Assembly (NCBI RefSeq): GCF_001746835.1
Contig: NZ_CP016094.1
Coordinates: 558,001-622,000 of the forward strand
DNA: 64,000 bases
Source: Lacunisphaera limnophila
Lineage (GTDB): Bacteria; Verrucomicrobiota; Verrucomicrobiia; Opitutales; Opitutaceae
Direction of reading: 5' to 3'
Part shown: piece after piece, positions 54,170-63,262 of the stretch
Layout: the number at the start of each line of letters is the position of its first letter
Numbering within the stretch: position 1 is the first letter of the stretch
Made by a program: the position numbers and the translations under genes
The notes under the pieces: model-generated
What the model was told of the DNA's origin: nothing
The model's database searches: none
The model's input: only the letters and a program-made list of their open reading frames with translations

Positions 54170-55480
54170 ATGCCGCCCGAACCTCCGCCTTTGCCTCCGT
54201 CCCCCTCGGTCTTCCTGAGCTACGCCTCAGCCGACCGGGCCGTGGCGCGCGCCCTGCGCGACACCCTCGCTGCGGCCGGTCTCGATGTCTGGCTCGACGA
54301 GGAGGAACTCGCCGGGGGCGAGGCCTGGGACGCCAAGATCCGCCACCAGATCCGCACCTGCACCTATTTCATGCCGGTCATCTCCGCCACGACGGAGCAA
54401 CGCCGCGAGGGCTACTTCCGCCGCGAATGGCGCCTGGCCGTCGAGCGCACCCTCGACCAGGCGGACGATGTCCTCTTCCTGGTGCCCGTCGTAATCGACG
54501 ACACCCCCGACCATGGCGCGCGGGTGCCGGAACGCTTCCTGTCCGTCCAATGGCTGCGCGCCCCCGGCGGCACGGCCACGCCGGCCCTGCGCGAACTGGC
54601 CGCCCGCCTGGCCACCGGCGAGACCCACACTCCCGCGGCCGCCGGCCGACCCGCGGTCGCGGCACCGGCCCCCGCTCCGGCCCGCGAGAACCGCCGCCGC
54701 GGCACCCCGCCGCCGCTCCCCCGCTTCCCCGCCTACCCGCAGCCCGGCCAGCAAAACCGCTTTGTGTACGATGTCTTGCTCTGGGCCGGTCACCTGATCC
54801 ACGCCCTCTGGCTCCGCTTGCCGCGCGTCCTCCAGCTCTTCGGCGCCGCCCTGCTCATCATCAAGCTCATCGGCTGGATCTTCTCGGATCCCAGCCCGGC
54901 CGAAGAGTCCCCGGCCCAGGACCAACCCACCGCCGCCACCTCGCCCGCCGCCACCACCCCTCGCATGGAGCCGGTGACCCTCGACCGCACCGAGGCCGCC
55001 CTCAAAAACCTGGTCGGCGCCGCCGCCCACACCTTCCAAATCGGCCGGCCGCTGGCGGTCATCAGCTTCGGCGGTGACGACCCCGCCGCCCAACGGTACG
55101 CCGCCGCCGTCTTCGACGCCACCTACGACCCCTTGCGTGAGCCCGCCCCGGACCAGGTCGCGCTCAGCCCTCTGCCGCTGGAGCCAGACGAGGACGCGGA
55201 CGATGCCCTCGCCCGCGGCACCCAGCTGCACAGCCGCTTCCTGCTCACCGGCGTGGCCCGCCGGCCGTCGGCCGAGGGCGCCGTCGTCTTCACCGCCAGC
55301 CTCTACGCCGTGGAAACCCGGAGCGTGTTGTGGACGGAAAACTTCGATGCCAGCAAGGTCGACGCCCCGACGGCCGCCGCGCAACTGGTCGCCGCCGTCC
55401 GCCGCCACACCGCGCCGCCCGCCGACCCGGCGCCGCTCGCTGCAAACACGCCGCTGCCGGGCTCGCCCCCGGCACCGTAA
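54170..55480 (+). CDS. TIR domain protein with single TM and C-terminal FlgO/TolB-N-like domain
   Basis: 436 aa. TIR domain at residues 12-145: SVFLSYASADRAVARALRDTLAAAGLDVWLDEEELAGGEAWDAKI, with the Glu region where TIR NADases have their catalytic Glu, and WRLAVERTLDQADDVLFLVPVVID. A Pro/Ala linker, one hydrophobic helix (LQLFGAALLIIKLIGWIF, residues 221-238), then an exported-like beta domain with GTQLHSRFLLTGVARRPSAEGAVVFTASLYAVETRSVLWTENF, similar to FlgO/CsgG-type or TolB N-terminal domains. A signalling rather than defence role is possible. Start at 54170. Confidence 0.82.
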   Translation: MPPEPPPLPPSPSVFLSYASADRAVARALRDTLAAAGLDVWLDEEELAGGEAWDAKIRHQIRTCTYFMPVISATTEQRREGYFRREWRLAVERTLDQADDVLFLVPVVIDDTPDHGARVPERFLSVQWLRAPGGTATPALRELAARLATGETHTPAAAGRPAVAAPAPAPARENRRRGTPPPLPRFPAYPQPGQQNRFVYDVLLWAGHLIHALWLRLPRVLQLFGAALLIIKLIGWIFSDPSPAEESPAQDQPTAATSPAATTPRMEPVTLDRTEAALKNLVGAAAHTFQIGRPLAVISFGGDDPAAQRYAAAVFDATYDPLREPAPDQVALSPLPLEPDEDADDALARGTQLHSRFLLTGVARRPSAEGAVVFTASLYAVETRSVLWTENFDASKVDAPTAAAQLVAAVRRHTAPPADPAPLAANTPLPGSPPAP

Positions 55481-55656
55481 AAAAATCAGACTGCGCCCGG
55501 GCGCCTGCTCCCGTGGCCCCGACCGCTCCCCGCCAACTCCTCTCGCCCGCGCGGGTGCACATAAGATCGGTTGCGGTGCCTAACAGCGCGGGCGATGACC
55601 ATCGGACCACGCATTTTTTGTTTTGCTTCAACCAGCGGGATGGGGAGTGTGCCGCC

Positions 55657-56043
55657 GTGCGCCGCACGCTTTCCACGACCGCCCTCCTCCTCGCCTGGCT
55701 CTGTGCCAACGGCGCGGCCTGGAACGTCGTGCAGGTCGTCGCTTGGGCCAAGATGTTCTCCGAATACTCCCAGGTCATGCCGGTGGCCGACGCCCTCGAG
55801 CTGACTTTCGACGGCAGCGCGCCCTGCGACCTCTGCACCCTCGCCCAGAGCGGGCAGGATGGCGCCCGCTCGCAACTGCCGGCCGACGCCGCGCTCGGCG
55901 GCGGCACCGAGAAAATCCTTCTGATCGCCGACTGGTCGCCCGCCCCCGTGCTGGTCGCCCCTGAATTTTCCTGGCCGGGCCTCGTCGCCGAGGCCGGCCT
56001 GATTCGCCCCGAGTCGGTCCCCGTCCCGCCCCCGCGCGCCTGA
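55657..56043 (+). CDS. Small exported protein with CxxC, probable DUF2946-like
   Basis: A 128-aa protein starting at GTG 55657 (VRRTLSTTALLLAWLCANGAAWNV), with a ribosome-binding-like GGGGAG about 10 bases upstream. The N-terminal hydrophobic stretch is a signal anchor. APCDLCTLAQ gives a CxxC in the middle, as in DUF2946 proteins that accompany TonB copper receptors. An ATG-started version of the frame begins at 55330 but lacks this character. It precedes a TonB receptor by 183 bases and fits the copper locus. Confidence 0.55.
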   Translation: MRRTLSTTALLLAWLCANGAAWNVVQVVAWAKMFSEYSQVMPVADALELTFDGSAPCDLCTLAQSGQDGARSQLPADAALGGGTEKILLIADWSPAPVLVAPEFSWPGLVAEAGLIRPESVPVPPPRA

Positions 56044-56062
56044 CGCCCCGGCGTTGGTTCGG

Positions 56063-56087
56063 ATGTGGGAGGGGCTTTATGCCCCGA
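56063..56087 (+). repeat. Hairpin GGAGGGGCtttatGCCCC
   Basis: GTGGGAGGGGCTTTATGCCC then CGAC. Stem GGGGC/GCCCC with loop tttat, preceded by GGAG. Sits upstream of the TonB receptor gene. Confidence 0.5.
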
Positions 56088-56226
56088 CATGATCGCGGCC
56101 TGGCCCGCTCCCGCCCTGATTGACGCCCTCCCCCGTGGCGCGCCGTCCGCGCCGCGTTGCCCTGATCCACGCCCTCGTCGGGCCGCGTCCGTGCGCACGC
56201 CTCAACGCGCACACCCACCCATTCCC

Positions 56227-58458
56227 ATGCATTTCCGCACCTTCCTCACCGTATCCACCCTGGCCTCCGCCACGCTCCTGCGTGCGCAGACGGCCACCGC
56301 CACCGTCGAGCTCGACAAGCTCGAGATCAACGCCGGCAAGGAGGCCGTCTTCTCCCTGCCCCTCGACTCCGCCCCGGCCTCCGGCTCCCGCCTCGGCCTC
56401 GCCAACCGCGACCTCCCCGTCTCCGTCTCCGTCATCACCCAGGAGGTCATGCAACTCCGCGGCCTCCGCACCGCCGTCGAGGCCGTCGAGGCCGCCGTCG
56501 GCATGACCGGCGGCACCCAATTCGGCTCCATCCCCACCTACTCCACCCGCGGCTTCGGCTCCAACAGCGTCAGCGTCATGCGCGACGGCATCCGCCAGAA
56601 CACCGCGTCACAATCCTCCCGCACCGTCGACTCCTTCCTCCTCGATCGCGTCGAGGTCCTCAAGGGCCCTGCCTCCCTCATGTTCGGCGAGGGCGCCGTC
56701 GGCGGCGCCGTCAACTACCTCTCCAAGGCCCCCTCCCCCGTCGCCCGCGGCGAGGCCTTCGTCAGCGCCGGCTCCTGGGACAGCTACCGGCTCGGCCTCG
56801 GCTGGGGCGGCCCGCTCCCGCTCGGGACCAAGGAGCACCCCGTCACCGCCCGCGTCGACTACAGCCACAACGAGACCGCGGGCTACGTCGACCGCAACGC
56901 CCAACGCTACGACGCCGTCGCCGGCGCCCTCGCCTGGCAGGCCACCGACCGCCTCAAGCTCTCCTTCAACACCACCCTGCTCAAGGACTGGAACGAAAGC
57001 TACTATGGCAACCCCGTCGTCTACGACGGCGTGATCAACACCACGATCCCGGGCAATACCAACGTCGAGGTCCGCACCTTCAACAACGCCACCGACCGCA
57101 TGGTGAACCCGCGCGTCGTCGCCGCCGCCCGCACCACCAACTACAACATCCTCGATAACTACGCCAAAACCGAGAACACCTTCTCCCGCCTGCGCGCCGA
57201 GCTCCGCCTCACCCCCGACCTCGAGCTCCGCAACGAGGCCTACGTCGCCACCCAGCTCCTCAAGTGGCGCAACCTCGAGACCAACACCTGGAATCCGGTC
57301 ACGAAACTCGTCGCCCGCTCCTCCTTCCTGCACATCTACCGCGACGACGTGCTCGCCGGCAACCGCCTCGACCTTATCCACCGCGGCACGATCGCCGGCC
57401 GCCCCAACCGCCTCATCGTCGGCGGCTTCTTCGAGCGCAACGACCTCACCCGCGGCGGCACGCCCTTCGGCCTGCCCACCACCGCCAGCAGCGTCAGCCT
57501 GCTCAATCCCGCCGAAACCTCCGGCCCGGGCGACCCGGATTATTTCATGAAGACCTCCAAGGTCCTCATCGAGACCGCCGCCTTCTACGTGGAAAACGCC
57601 CTCGACCTGACCAACTCGGTTAAGCTTATCGCCGGCCTGCGCCACGATAGCATCGATCTGCGGCGCGATACCCTCGTCACCCCGGCCAACCCGACCTTCG
57701 CGCGCTATCGCAAAAGCTATTCCCCGCTGACCGGCCGCGCCGGCGTCGTGTGGTCCGCCACCAAGGCCGTCAACCTTTACGCCAGCTACAGCCGCGCCGC
57801 CGAGCCCACCACCCAACTCGTCAGCTTCACCGCCACGTCCAACGACTTCGCCCTCCAGACCGGCCGCCAGTTCGAGGTCGGCGCCAAGGGCTCCCTCGCA
57901 GACGGCAAGGTCGACTTCACCCTCGCCCTCTTCGACATCGAGAAGAACAACATCCTCGCCTCCACCCTCGACCCCGTCACCGGCCTGCGCGTCAGCCAGC
58001 AAATCGGCGCCCAGAATTCCCGCGGTGTCGAACTCGCCGCCGGCTTCTCCCCCGCCGACGGCTGGCGCCTCGAGGGCAACGTCGCCTGGACCGACGCCTG
58101 GTACGGCAAGTTCGCCGAGAACCTCGGCACCGGCGTGATCTCCCGCACCGGCAACACCCCGTCCAACGTCCCCGAGTGGGTGGCCAGCGCCTTCGTCGTG
58201 AAACGCTTCCCCGGCGGCTTCGCCCTCAACGGCGGCGTGCGCTATGTCAGCGACCGCTTCGCCAACAACAACAACTCCGTCATCGCCGAGGGCTACGTCA
58301 CCGTCGACGCCGGCGCCAGCTACACCTGGCACGACGTCACTTTCACCCTGCGCGGCCGCAACCTCCTCGACGAGGAATACCAGCCCGTCGCCGGCACCAC
58401 GATGTGGCGCCTCGCCGACCCGCGTAACCTCGAGCTCAGCGCCCGCTACACGTTCTGA
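56227..58458 (+). CDS. TonB-dependent receptor (siderophore type)
   Basis: 743 aa. Signal peptide 1-20 (FLTVSTLASATLLRAQ), plug domain with LANRDLPVSVSVITQEVMQLRGLR, PTYSTRGFGSNSVSVMRDGI and RVEVLKGPASLMFGEGAVGGAVNYLSK, then a 22-strand barrel ending in the aromatic ARYTF. It belongs to the siderophore receptor family by plug sequence. It takes up a metal chelate at the outer membrane using TonB energy. The chelate is unknown. It is the first of three receptors in the locus. Start at 56227 by signal peptide. Confidence 0.92.
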   Translation: MHFRTFLTVSTLASATLLRAQTATATVELDKLEINAGKEAVFSLPLDSAPASGSRLGLANRDLPVSVSVITQEVMQLRGLRTAVEAVEAAVGMTGGTQFGSIPTYSTRGFGSNSVSVMRDGIRQNTASQSSRTVDSFLLDRVEVLKGPASLMFGEGAVGGAVNYLSKAPSPVARGEAFVSAGSWDSYRLGLGWGGPLPLGTKEHPVTARVDYSHNETAGYVDRNAQRYDAVAGALAWQATDRLKLSFNTTLLKDWNESYYGNPVVYDGVINTTIPGNTNVEVRTFNNATDRMVNPRVVAAARTTNYNILDNYAKTENTFSRLRAELRLTPDLELRNEAYVATQLLKWRNLETNTWNPVTKLVARSSFLHIYRDDVLAGNRLDLIHRGTIAGRPNRLIVGGFFERNDLTRGGTPFGLPTTASSVSLLNPAETSGPGDPDYFMKTSKVLIETAAFYVENALDLTNSVKLIAGLRHDSIDLRRDTLVTPANPTFARYRKSYSPLTGRAGVVWSATKAVNLYASYSRAAEPTTQLVSFTATSNDFALQTGRQFEVGAKGSLADGKVDFTLALFDIEKNNILASTLDPVTGLRVSQQIGAQNSRGVELAAGFSPADGWRLEGNVAWTDAWYGKFAENLGTGVISRTGNTPSNVPEWVASAFVVKRFPGGFALNGGVRYVSDRFANNNNSVIAEGYVTVDAGASYTWHDVTFTLRGRNLLDEEYQPVAGTTMWRLADPRNLELSARYTF

Positions 58459-58535
58459 GCCCCCGCCGCCCGCCGCCCGATGAACTTCGACTTGGAGCCA
58501 CTCCTGCAAAATGGGACTGCCCGTGGATCCCATTC

Positions 58536-59099
58536 ATGGTGCGGGGGTGGCTCCTTCCGCTGATGCACCCGCCGGCCCCGCTCTCTGCCGCCCTCCCACC
58601 GCTGCTGGCCACTGCCGTTCTCCTCCTGGCTACTGCCAGCAGCTGGCGGGCCCGGCGCGTCTGGGTCGAGTCGGTCGGGCTAGCGGCCGGCGTGGCCGGC
58701 CTTGCGCTGGCCCTGGCCGGCCTGCCTCGCCCCGTCTCCGCTTCCCTCCTGCCGTCCGCCAGCCTCCTCCTGATCTGGGTTGTGTTCGCCGCCAGCGAAT
58801 GGCGCTTCGCCCCCGACCTGGGACAGACCGGCTTCAGCTGGACCTTCCAAGCCGCCCTCCGCCCGACTCTCGGCACCGGCATCGGCGCGACGCCCGGCTT
58901 CCTCGCGCTCCTGTTTTGGCATGACAACCCCTGGCTGCCGCTGCTGCAGCCGCTGGCCCTTGTCTCCGGCCTGCTCGCCGCCCACCGGCTCGATCTGGCT
59001 TTCCACCAACTCACCTGCTCCACCCCGGTCCGCCGCCCGTCCGATGACGACGAAAGCGACGGCCCGAACCTTCCTCTGCCCGAAAACACCCACGTATGA
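58536..59099 (+). CDS. Hypothetical inner-membrane protein
   Basis: 187 aa with five or so hydrophobic segments (LSAALPPLLATAVLLLATASSW, VWVESVGLAAGVAGLALALAGL, LLPSASLLLIWVVFAAS, LGTGIGATPGFLALLFW, WLPLLQPLALVSGLLAAHRL). Family unrecognised. The acidic C-terminal tail (PSDDDESDGPNL) is cytosolic or periplasmic. Its stop overlaps the start of the cytochrome gene (ATGA), so the two are translationally coupled. It may serve as an electron or metal carrier in the uptake operon. Confidence 0.7.
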   Translation: MVRGWLLPLMHPPAPLSAALPPLLATAVLLLATASSWRARRVWVESVGLAAGVAGLALALAGLPRPVSASLLPSASLLLIWVVFAASEWRFAPDLGQTGFSWTFQAALRPTLGTGIGATPGFLALLFWHDNPWLPLLQPLALVSGLLAAHRLDLAFHQLTCSTPVRRPSDDDESDGPNLPLPENTHV

Positions 59100-59638
59100 A
59101 CCTCCCCCCACGTCTCCTCACTCTCGCCCTGTCCCTTCTCACGCTCGCCCTGACCGGCTGCGGTCCGGCGGAAAAAACCACCGTCGCGTCGACGGCGGCT
59201 CCCGCTTCTGCGGCGCCGGGGGCCCCGGCTGCTCCCGCCGCGGCCCCCGCCCCGGCAACCGAGGCCGAGCTCGCCGCCGGCAAGGCCGTCTACCAGCGCG
59301 TTTGCATCGTCTGCCACATGGCCGACGGCAAGGGCGTGCCCGCCGCCTTCCCCCCGCTCAACGGCTCGGAGGTCATCGCCGGCGATCCCGACCGTCTCAT
59401 CCGCATCGTCCTCCACGGTCTGCAGGGCCCGATCGAGGTCGCGGGCAAGACCTTCAACTCGGTCATGCCACCCCAGGGCCCGATCCTGAAGGACCATGAG
59501 ATCGCCAAGGTCCTCACCTACGTCCGCCACACCTGGGGCAACGGTGCCTCCCCCGTTTCAGACCAGGCCGTCACCACGGTCCGCAAAAATGTCCAGCGCC
59601 CCACCCCGTGGACCTGGGCCGAACTCAACCAGAAGTAA
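59096..59638 (+). CDS. Lipoprotein c-type cytochrome
   Basis: 180 aa. A lipobox (LTGC, Cys22) after a hydrophobic signal, an Ala/Pro-rich linker (residues 25-54), then a monoheme cytochrome c domain: heme motif CIVCH (Cys70, Cys73, His74) and Met ligand in SVMPPQG. It is a small periplasmic electron carrier. It lies in a tight operon with TonB receptors, where such cytochromes often handle metal reduction. A role in copper reduction is inferred. Confidence 0.9.
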   Translation: MNLPPRLLTLALSLLTLALTGCGPAEKTTVASTAAPASAAPGAPAAPAAAPAPATEAELAAGKAVYQRVCIVCHMADGKGVPAAFPPLNGSEVIAGDPDRLIRIVLHGLQGPIEVAGKTFNSVMPPQGPILKDHEIAKVLTYVRHTWGNGASPVSDQAVTTVRKNVQRPTPWTWAELNQK

Positions 59639-59656
59639 CCTTTACCACCACGTACC

Positions 59657-61783
59657 ATGCAACTCCCCCGCCCCGTCATCGTCGCCCTGCTGGCCCTCGC
59701 GCCGGCCGCCCTCTCCGCCCAGACCGCCGCCCCTGCCACCGGCCCGGTCCTCAAGCTCGAACCTTACTCCGTCACCGGCTCCCGGCCAGATGACCTCTCC
59801 TCCCTCGCCGACAAGACCGGCGTGGACCCCCGGCTCGCCGCCCAGTCCTTCGCCGTCGTGCCCCGCGCCGTCCTCGACGACCAAAAGGTCCTCACCCTCG
59901 CCGAGGCCACCCGCAACGTCTCCGGCACCGCCACCGACTTCGGGTTCAACGGCAGCAGCGCTCCCCTCCTCATCCTCCGCGGCTTCCAGACCACCTCCAT
60001 GACCGCGATGGGCATGATGTCCGGCATGTCGAGCTACTACCTCAACGGCACCAAGGTCCAGGGCATCCCGGTCAACATGGCCAACGTCGAGAGCGTCCAG
60101 GTCGTCAAGGGCCCCGACTCCGTCCTCTTCGGCCGCGGCGAGCCCGGCGGCCTCGTCAACGTCGTCTCCCGCCCCGTTAGCGAGACCACCCGCTTCAGCC
60201 TCGAAGGCACCGCCGCCGATACCGGCGCCTACCGCGTCATCGCCGAGGGCAGCGGCCCGCTCGGCACCGGCCGCGCCCTCTTCGGCCGCCTCGCCGCCTC
60301 GACCACCCGCGTCGAGAGCGACCGCGACTTCGTCGTCGAAAACATCCTCGGCCTCAGCGCCGGCGCCGTGTGGGCGCCCGACGCGAAAACGCGCGTCAGC
60401 CTCACCGTCGACCGCGTCGAGCAGGAATACCGCAACGACTATGGCGTGCCCGCCCTTGGCAACCGTCCGGCCAACCTGCCCGACTCGCGCCAGTTCAACG
60501 ACGCCCCCGAGCTGTCCACCATCGACACCACCTCCGCCCTCCTCGAGTTCCGCCGCCAGCTCAACGACGCCTGGTCGCTCAAAGCCCGCGCGCTCACCCT
60601 CGAAGCCGACACCCACGAGATGGACATTTCCCCATGGCGTTCTGACCTAACGACCGGCGAGGACCGCATCGCCGTCGCCAACGAGCTCGCCCGCTACTAC
60701 TATTACATCCGCCCCGACGGCCGCTACCGCCTCGACCAGTTCACCCTCGACCTCACCGGCAAGTTCGAGACCGGATCCCTCGGCCACACCCTTCTCGCCG
60801 GCTTCGACACCTACTACGGCCGCAAGACCGGCACGACTTACTTCCAGCAGCTCAACTCGGTCAACATCTTCAACCCCGACTTCAGCCAGACGCCCCGCTT
60901 CGACCCGGCGATGGCCATGCCGGTGGAATACGACGACCATAACCGCTGGACCAGCGTATACGTCAACGACCAGGTCGCCCTCGGCCACGGGGTGCACCTC
61001 GTCGGCGCCCTGCGCTACGACCGGACCAGCGCGATCTTCGCCGCGCCCGGCACGCAGGCGAACAAGGAATCCTTCGTCACGCCGCGCGCCGGCCTCGTCT
61101 GGGAGGTCCGTCCGGGCCACGTGCTCTTCGCCCAATACCAGGACGCCGTCGCCGCCAACAACGGCCGCAACGTCGACGGCACCCCGCTCGACGCCGAGAC
61201 GGCCCGCCAGGTCGAGGCCGGCTGGCGCTACACCGCGCCCGACCAGCGCCTCACCACGACCCTCTCGGTCTACGAGCTGACCAAGAGCAACCGCACCGAC
61301 TACTCGCTCTACCCGGTCACCATCCAGACCATCGGCGAGGCCCGCTCGCGCGGCGTCGAGTGGGACTTCCTCGGCCGCGTCACCGACGAGCTCTCCGTCA
61401 TCGCCTCCGCCGCCTACACCGAGGCGGAAGTCACGAAGGATCCGTTCTACCAGGGTACCCGCCTGGCCAACGTGCCGCGCACCTCCGGCAGCCTCTGGAC
61501 CCGCTACCAGCTCGCCGGCGGGTGGGCCGTCGGCGCCGGCGTCTTCGCCCAGGGCCAGCGCCAGGGCGACCAGGCCAACACCTTCCAGCTCCCCGGCTAT
61601 GCCCGCACCGACGCGATGCTCTCCTACGACTTCACCGCCGGCATCGCCCGCGTCACCCTCCAGCTCAACGTGGACAACGTCCTCGACCGCCGCTTCTACA
61701 CCGGCAGCCACCAGTTCGTGAAGGACTGGATCGCCCCCGGCAAGCCGCGCACGTTCACGTTCAGCGCGCGCGTCGAATATTAA
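59657..61783 (+). CDS. TonB-dependent receptor (siderophore type)
   Basis: 708 aa. Signal peptide 1-21, plug PRAVLDDQKVLTLAEATRNVSGT, LLILRGFQTTS, VESVQVVKGPDSVLFGRGEPGGLVNVVSRPVS, barrel ending VEY. It resembles ferrichrome/siderophore receptors. It lies 18 bases after the cytochrome and 12 bases before the PfpI-YHS gene. The plug has a Met-rich patch (TTSMTAMGMMSGMSSYYLNG), which would suit copper binding, although this alone proves nothing. Confidence 0.93.
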   Translation: MQLPRPVIVALLALAPAALSAQTAAPATGPVLKLEPYSVTGSRPDDLSSLADKTGVDPRLAAQSFAVVPRAVLDDQKVLTLAEATRNVSGTATDFGFNGSSAPLLILRGFQTTSMTAMGMMSGMSSYYLNGTKVQGIPVNMANVESVQVVKGPDSVLFGRGEPGGLVNVVSRPVSETTRFSLEGTAADTGAYRVIAEGSGPLGTGRALFGRLAASTTRVESDRDFVVENILGLSAGAVWAPDAKTRVSLTVDRVEQEYRNDYGVPALGNRPANLPDSRQFNDAPELSTIDTTSALLEFRRQLNDAWSLKARALTLEADTHEMDISPWRSDLTTGEDRIAVANELARYYYYIRPDGRYRLDQFTLDLTGKFETGSLGHTLLAGFDTYYGRKTGTTYFQQLNSVNIFNPDFSQTPRFDPAMAMPVEYDDHNRWTSVYVNDQVALGHGVHLVGALRYDRTSAIFAAPGTQANKESFVTPRAGLVWEVRPGHVLFAQYQDAVAANNGRNVDGTPLDAETARQVEAGWRYTAPDQRLTTTLSVYELTKSNRTDYSLYPVTIQTIGEARSRGVEWDFLGRVTDELSVIASAAYTEAEVTKDPFYQGTRLANVPRTSGSLWTRYQLAGGWAVGAGVFAQGQRQGDQANTFQLPGYARTDAMLSYDFTAGIARVTLQLNVDNVLDRRFYTGSHQFVKDWIAPGKPRTFTFSARVEY

Positions 61784-61795
61784 CCGGATCCACCC

Positions 61796-62722
61796 ATGAA
61801 ATCCCGGCCTGCTGTTCGGCTCCTGCTTCCCATCGTCGCCTGGCTGGCGCTGGCCGGTCTTGTTGCTTCCGCCGCGCCTTCCCCCGACGCTGACGCCGTG
61901 CCGGATGCCCGGCTCACCGCCCCACTCGCGGTCCCCGCGAACGGTGAAATCCGCGTCGCTTTCCTCCTCTCGCCCGGAGCGGAAGTGGTCGATTTCGCCG
62001 GCCCATGGGGGGTGTTCGAATACGTGTTTGTCGGCCAGGATTACCGGAGACCCTTCAAGCTCTACACCGTCGCCGCGGCGAAGGAGCCGGTCACCGTCTC
62101 AGGCGGCCTGACCGTGATGCCCAACCACGCCTTCGCCGACGCTCCCGCGCCCGATGTCATCGTGGTACCGGCCATAGACCTGGAAAAGCTCGCCCCCTCC
62201 GCGCTCGAGTGGTTGCGCGCGGCGCAAGCAGACACCGCTGTCACGATGTCTGTTTGCAACGGGTCCCTTGTTCTCGGCCAGGCTGGCCTGCTCGACGGCA
62301 AAACCGCCACCGCCCACCATGGCGGCTATACCACCCTGCGCGCGGAGTTCCCGAAGGTGAACGTGGTCCGCGGCGTCCGTTACGTCGAGGATGGCAAGAT
62401 CGCCACCGCCGGCGGCCTGACTTCGGGCGTCGATCTCGCCCTGCGCGTGGTCGAACGCTACTACGGCCGAGAGGCGACGCTGCAAACCGCGCGGTATCTC
62501 GAATACCAAGGCACTGGCTGGATGCATCCGCAGAGCAATGCCGAATTCGCCCGGAAGCCCGCTCAAGTTCCAGGATATTCGCTCTGCCCGGTCTGCGAAA
62601 TGGGAGTCAGTGAAACAACCGCGCTGAAGACCGAATTTGAAAGGAAGACCCACTACTTCTGTAGCCAGTGGTGCCAAGATCACTTCGCGGCGAATCCCCA
62701 ACGCTACCTCGACGCGAATTGA
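61796..62722 (+). CDS. Exported DJ-1/PfpI-family protein fused to a YHS metal-binding domain
   Basis: 308 aa. Signal peptide 1-26, DJ-1/PfpI domain about 50-238 (IRVAFLLSPGAEVVDFAGPWGVFEY, nucleophile elbow MSVCNGSLVLGQAGLLDG with Cys154, and His174 in ATAHHGGYT), then a YHS domain at 262-306 with CPVC (264, 267) and FCSQWC (289, 293). YHS domains bind metal, often copper. Fusion of the two with export is unusual. Its position between TonB receptors suggests a periplasmic metal role. The Glu in the elbow environment was not verified. Confidence 0.85.
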   Translation: MKSRPAVRLLLPIVAWLALAGLVASAAPSPDADAVPDARLTAPLAVPANGEIRVAFLLSPGAEVVDFAGPWGVFEYVFVGQDYRRPFKLYTVAAAKEPVTVSGGLTVMPNHAFADAPAPDVIVVPAIDLEKLAPSALEWLRAAQADTAVTMSVCNGSLVLGQAGLLDGKTATAHHGGYTTLRAEFPKVNVVRGVRYVEDGKIATAGGLTSGVDLALRVVERYYGREATLQTARYLEYQGTGWMHPQSNAEFARKPAQVPGYSLCPVCEMGVSETTALKTEFERKTHYFCSQWCQDHFAANPQRYLDAN

Positions 62723-62749
62723 GCCCCGCCCTCTGCCGCCATTCACCCC

Positions 62750-63262
62750 ATGAACTCCTGGAAATTCTCCCTCAAGCAGACGGCCGTCACCGTCTACATT
62801 TTCTTCCTCATCATTGCGCTCGGCTACGCCGTCGGCTTCGCCGCCCACGGCCAGATGCTGGTCAAGATCGCGCTGCCGCTCGGCCTCGCCGTCATCCTCG
62901 CCGTGTTCTGGCTCGGCCGCACTGCCGAGCTGCTGGCCTGGGCCGGTCTCACCACCTGGTTGGGCATGACCTACGCCCACACCGGCCCGCCGGTCGAGAT
63001 CGCCGTGTTTTTCGGCTACGTCGCTTGCGCCGCCCTCGGCGTCTTCCGCTCGCCGTGGTTCCTTGCCATTCCGTGGCTGGCTCACATCGGGTGGGACTTT
63101 CTGCCGCGCTCCCTGCCCAAGATGTATGAGGAACTGCCCCACGCCTGCGCCCTCTTCGACGGCCCGATCGGCCTCTACCTCGCCTGGGGCGCCTGGCGGC
63201 GCCGCTGGCCGCAACTTTCGCCCACGCCAAATCCGCAACCGACAACCGATCCGCATCCATGA
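62750..63262 (+). CDS. DUF6010-like inner membrane protein
   Basis: 170 aa with about four membrane helices (TAVTVYIFFLIIALGYAVGFAAHG, IALPLGLAVILAVFWLG, VAVFFGYVACAALGVF). It ends with a polar Pro-rich tail. Conserved-looking residues include AIPWLAHIGWDFLP and HACALFDGPIGLYLAWGAW. The family assignment is by impression. It overlaps the next gene by ATGA, so it is coupled to the receptor. Confidence 0.6.
   Translation: MNSWKFSLKQTAVTVYIFFLIIALGYAVGFAAHGQMLVKIALPLGLAVILAVFWLGRTAELLAWAGLTTWLGMTYAHTGPPVEIAVFFGYVACAALGVFRSPWFLAIPWLAHIGWDFLPRSLPKMYEELPHACALFDGPIGLYLAWGAWRRRWPQLSPTPNPQPTTDPHP

Noticed and set aside
54170-55480. Defence island call from the TIR domain
   Set aside because: No nuclease, Sir2, STING-like or phage genes adjoin; context is a kinase and metal uptake genes.
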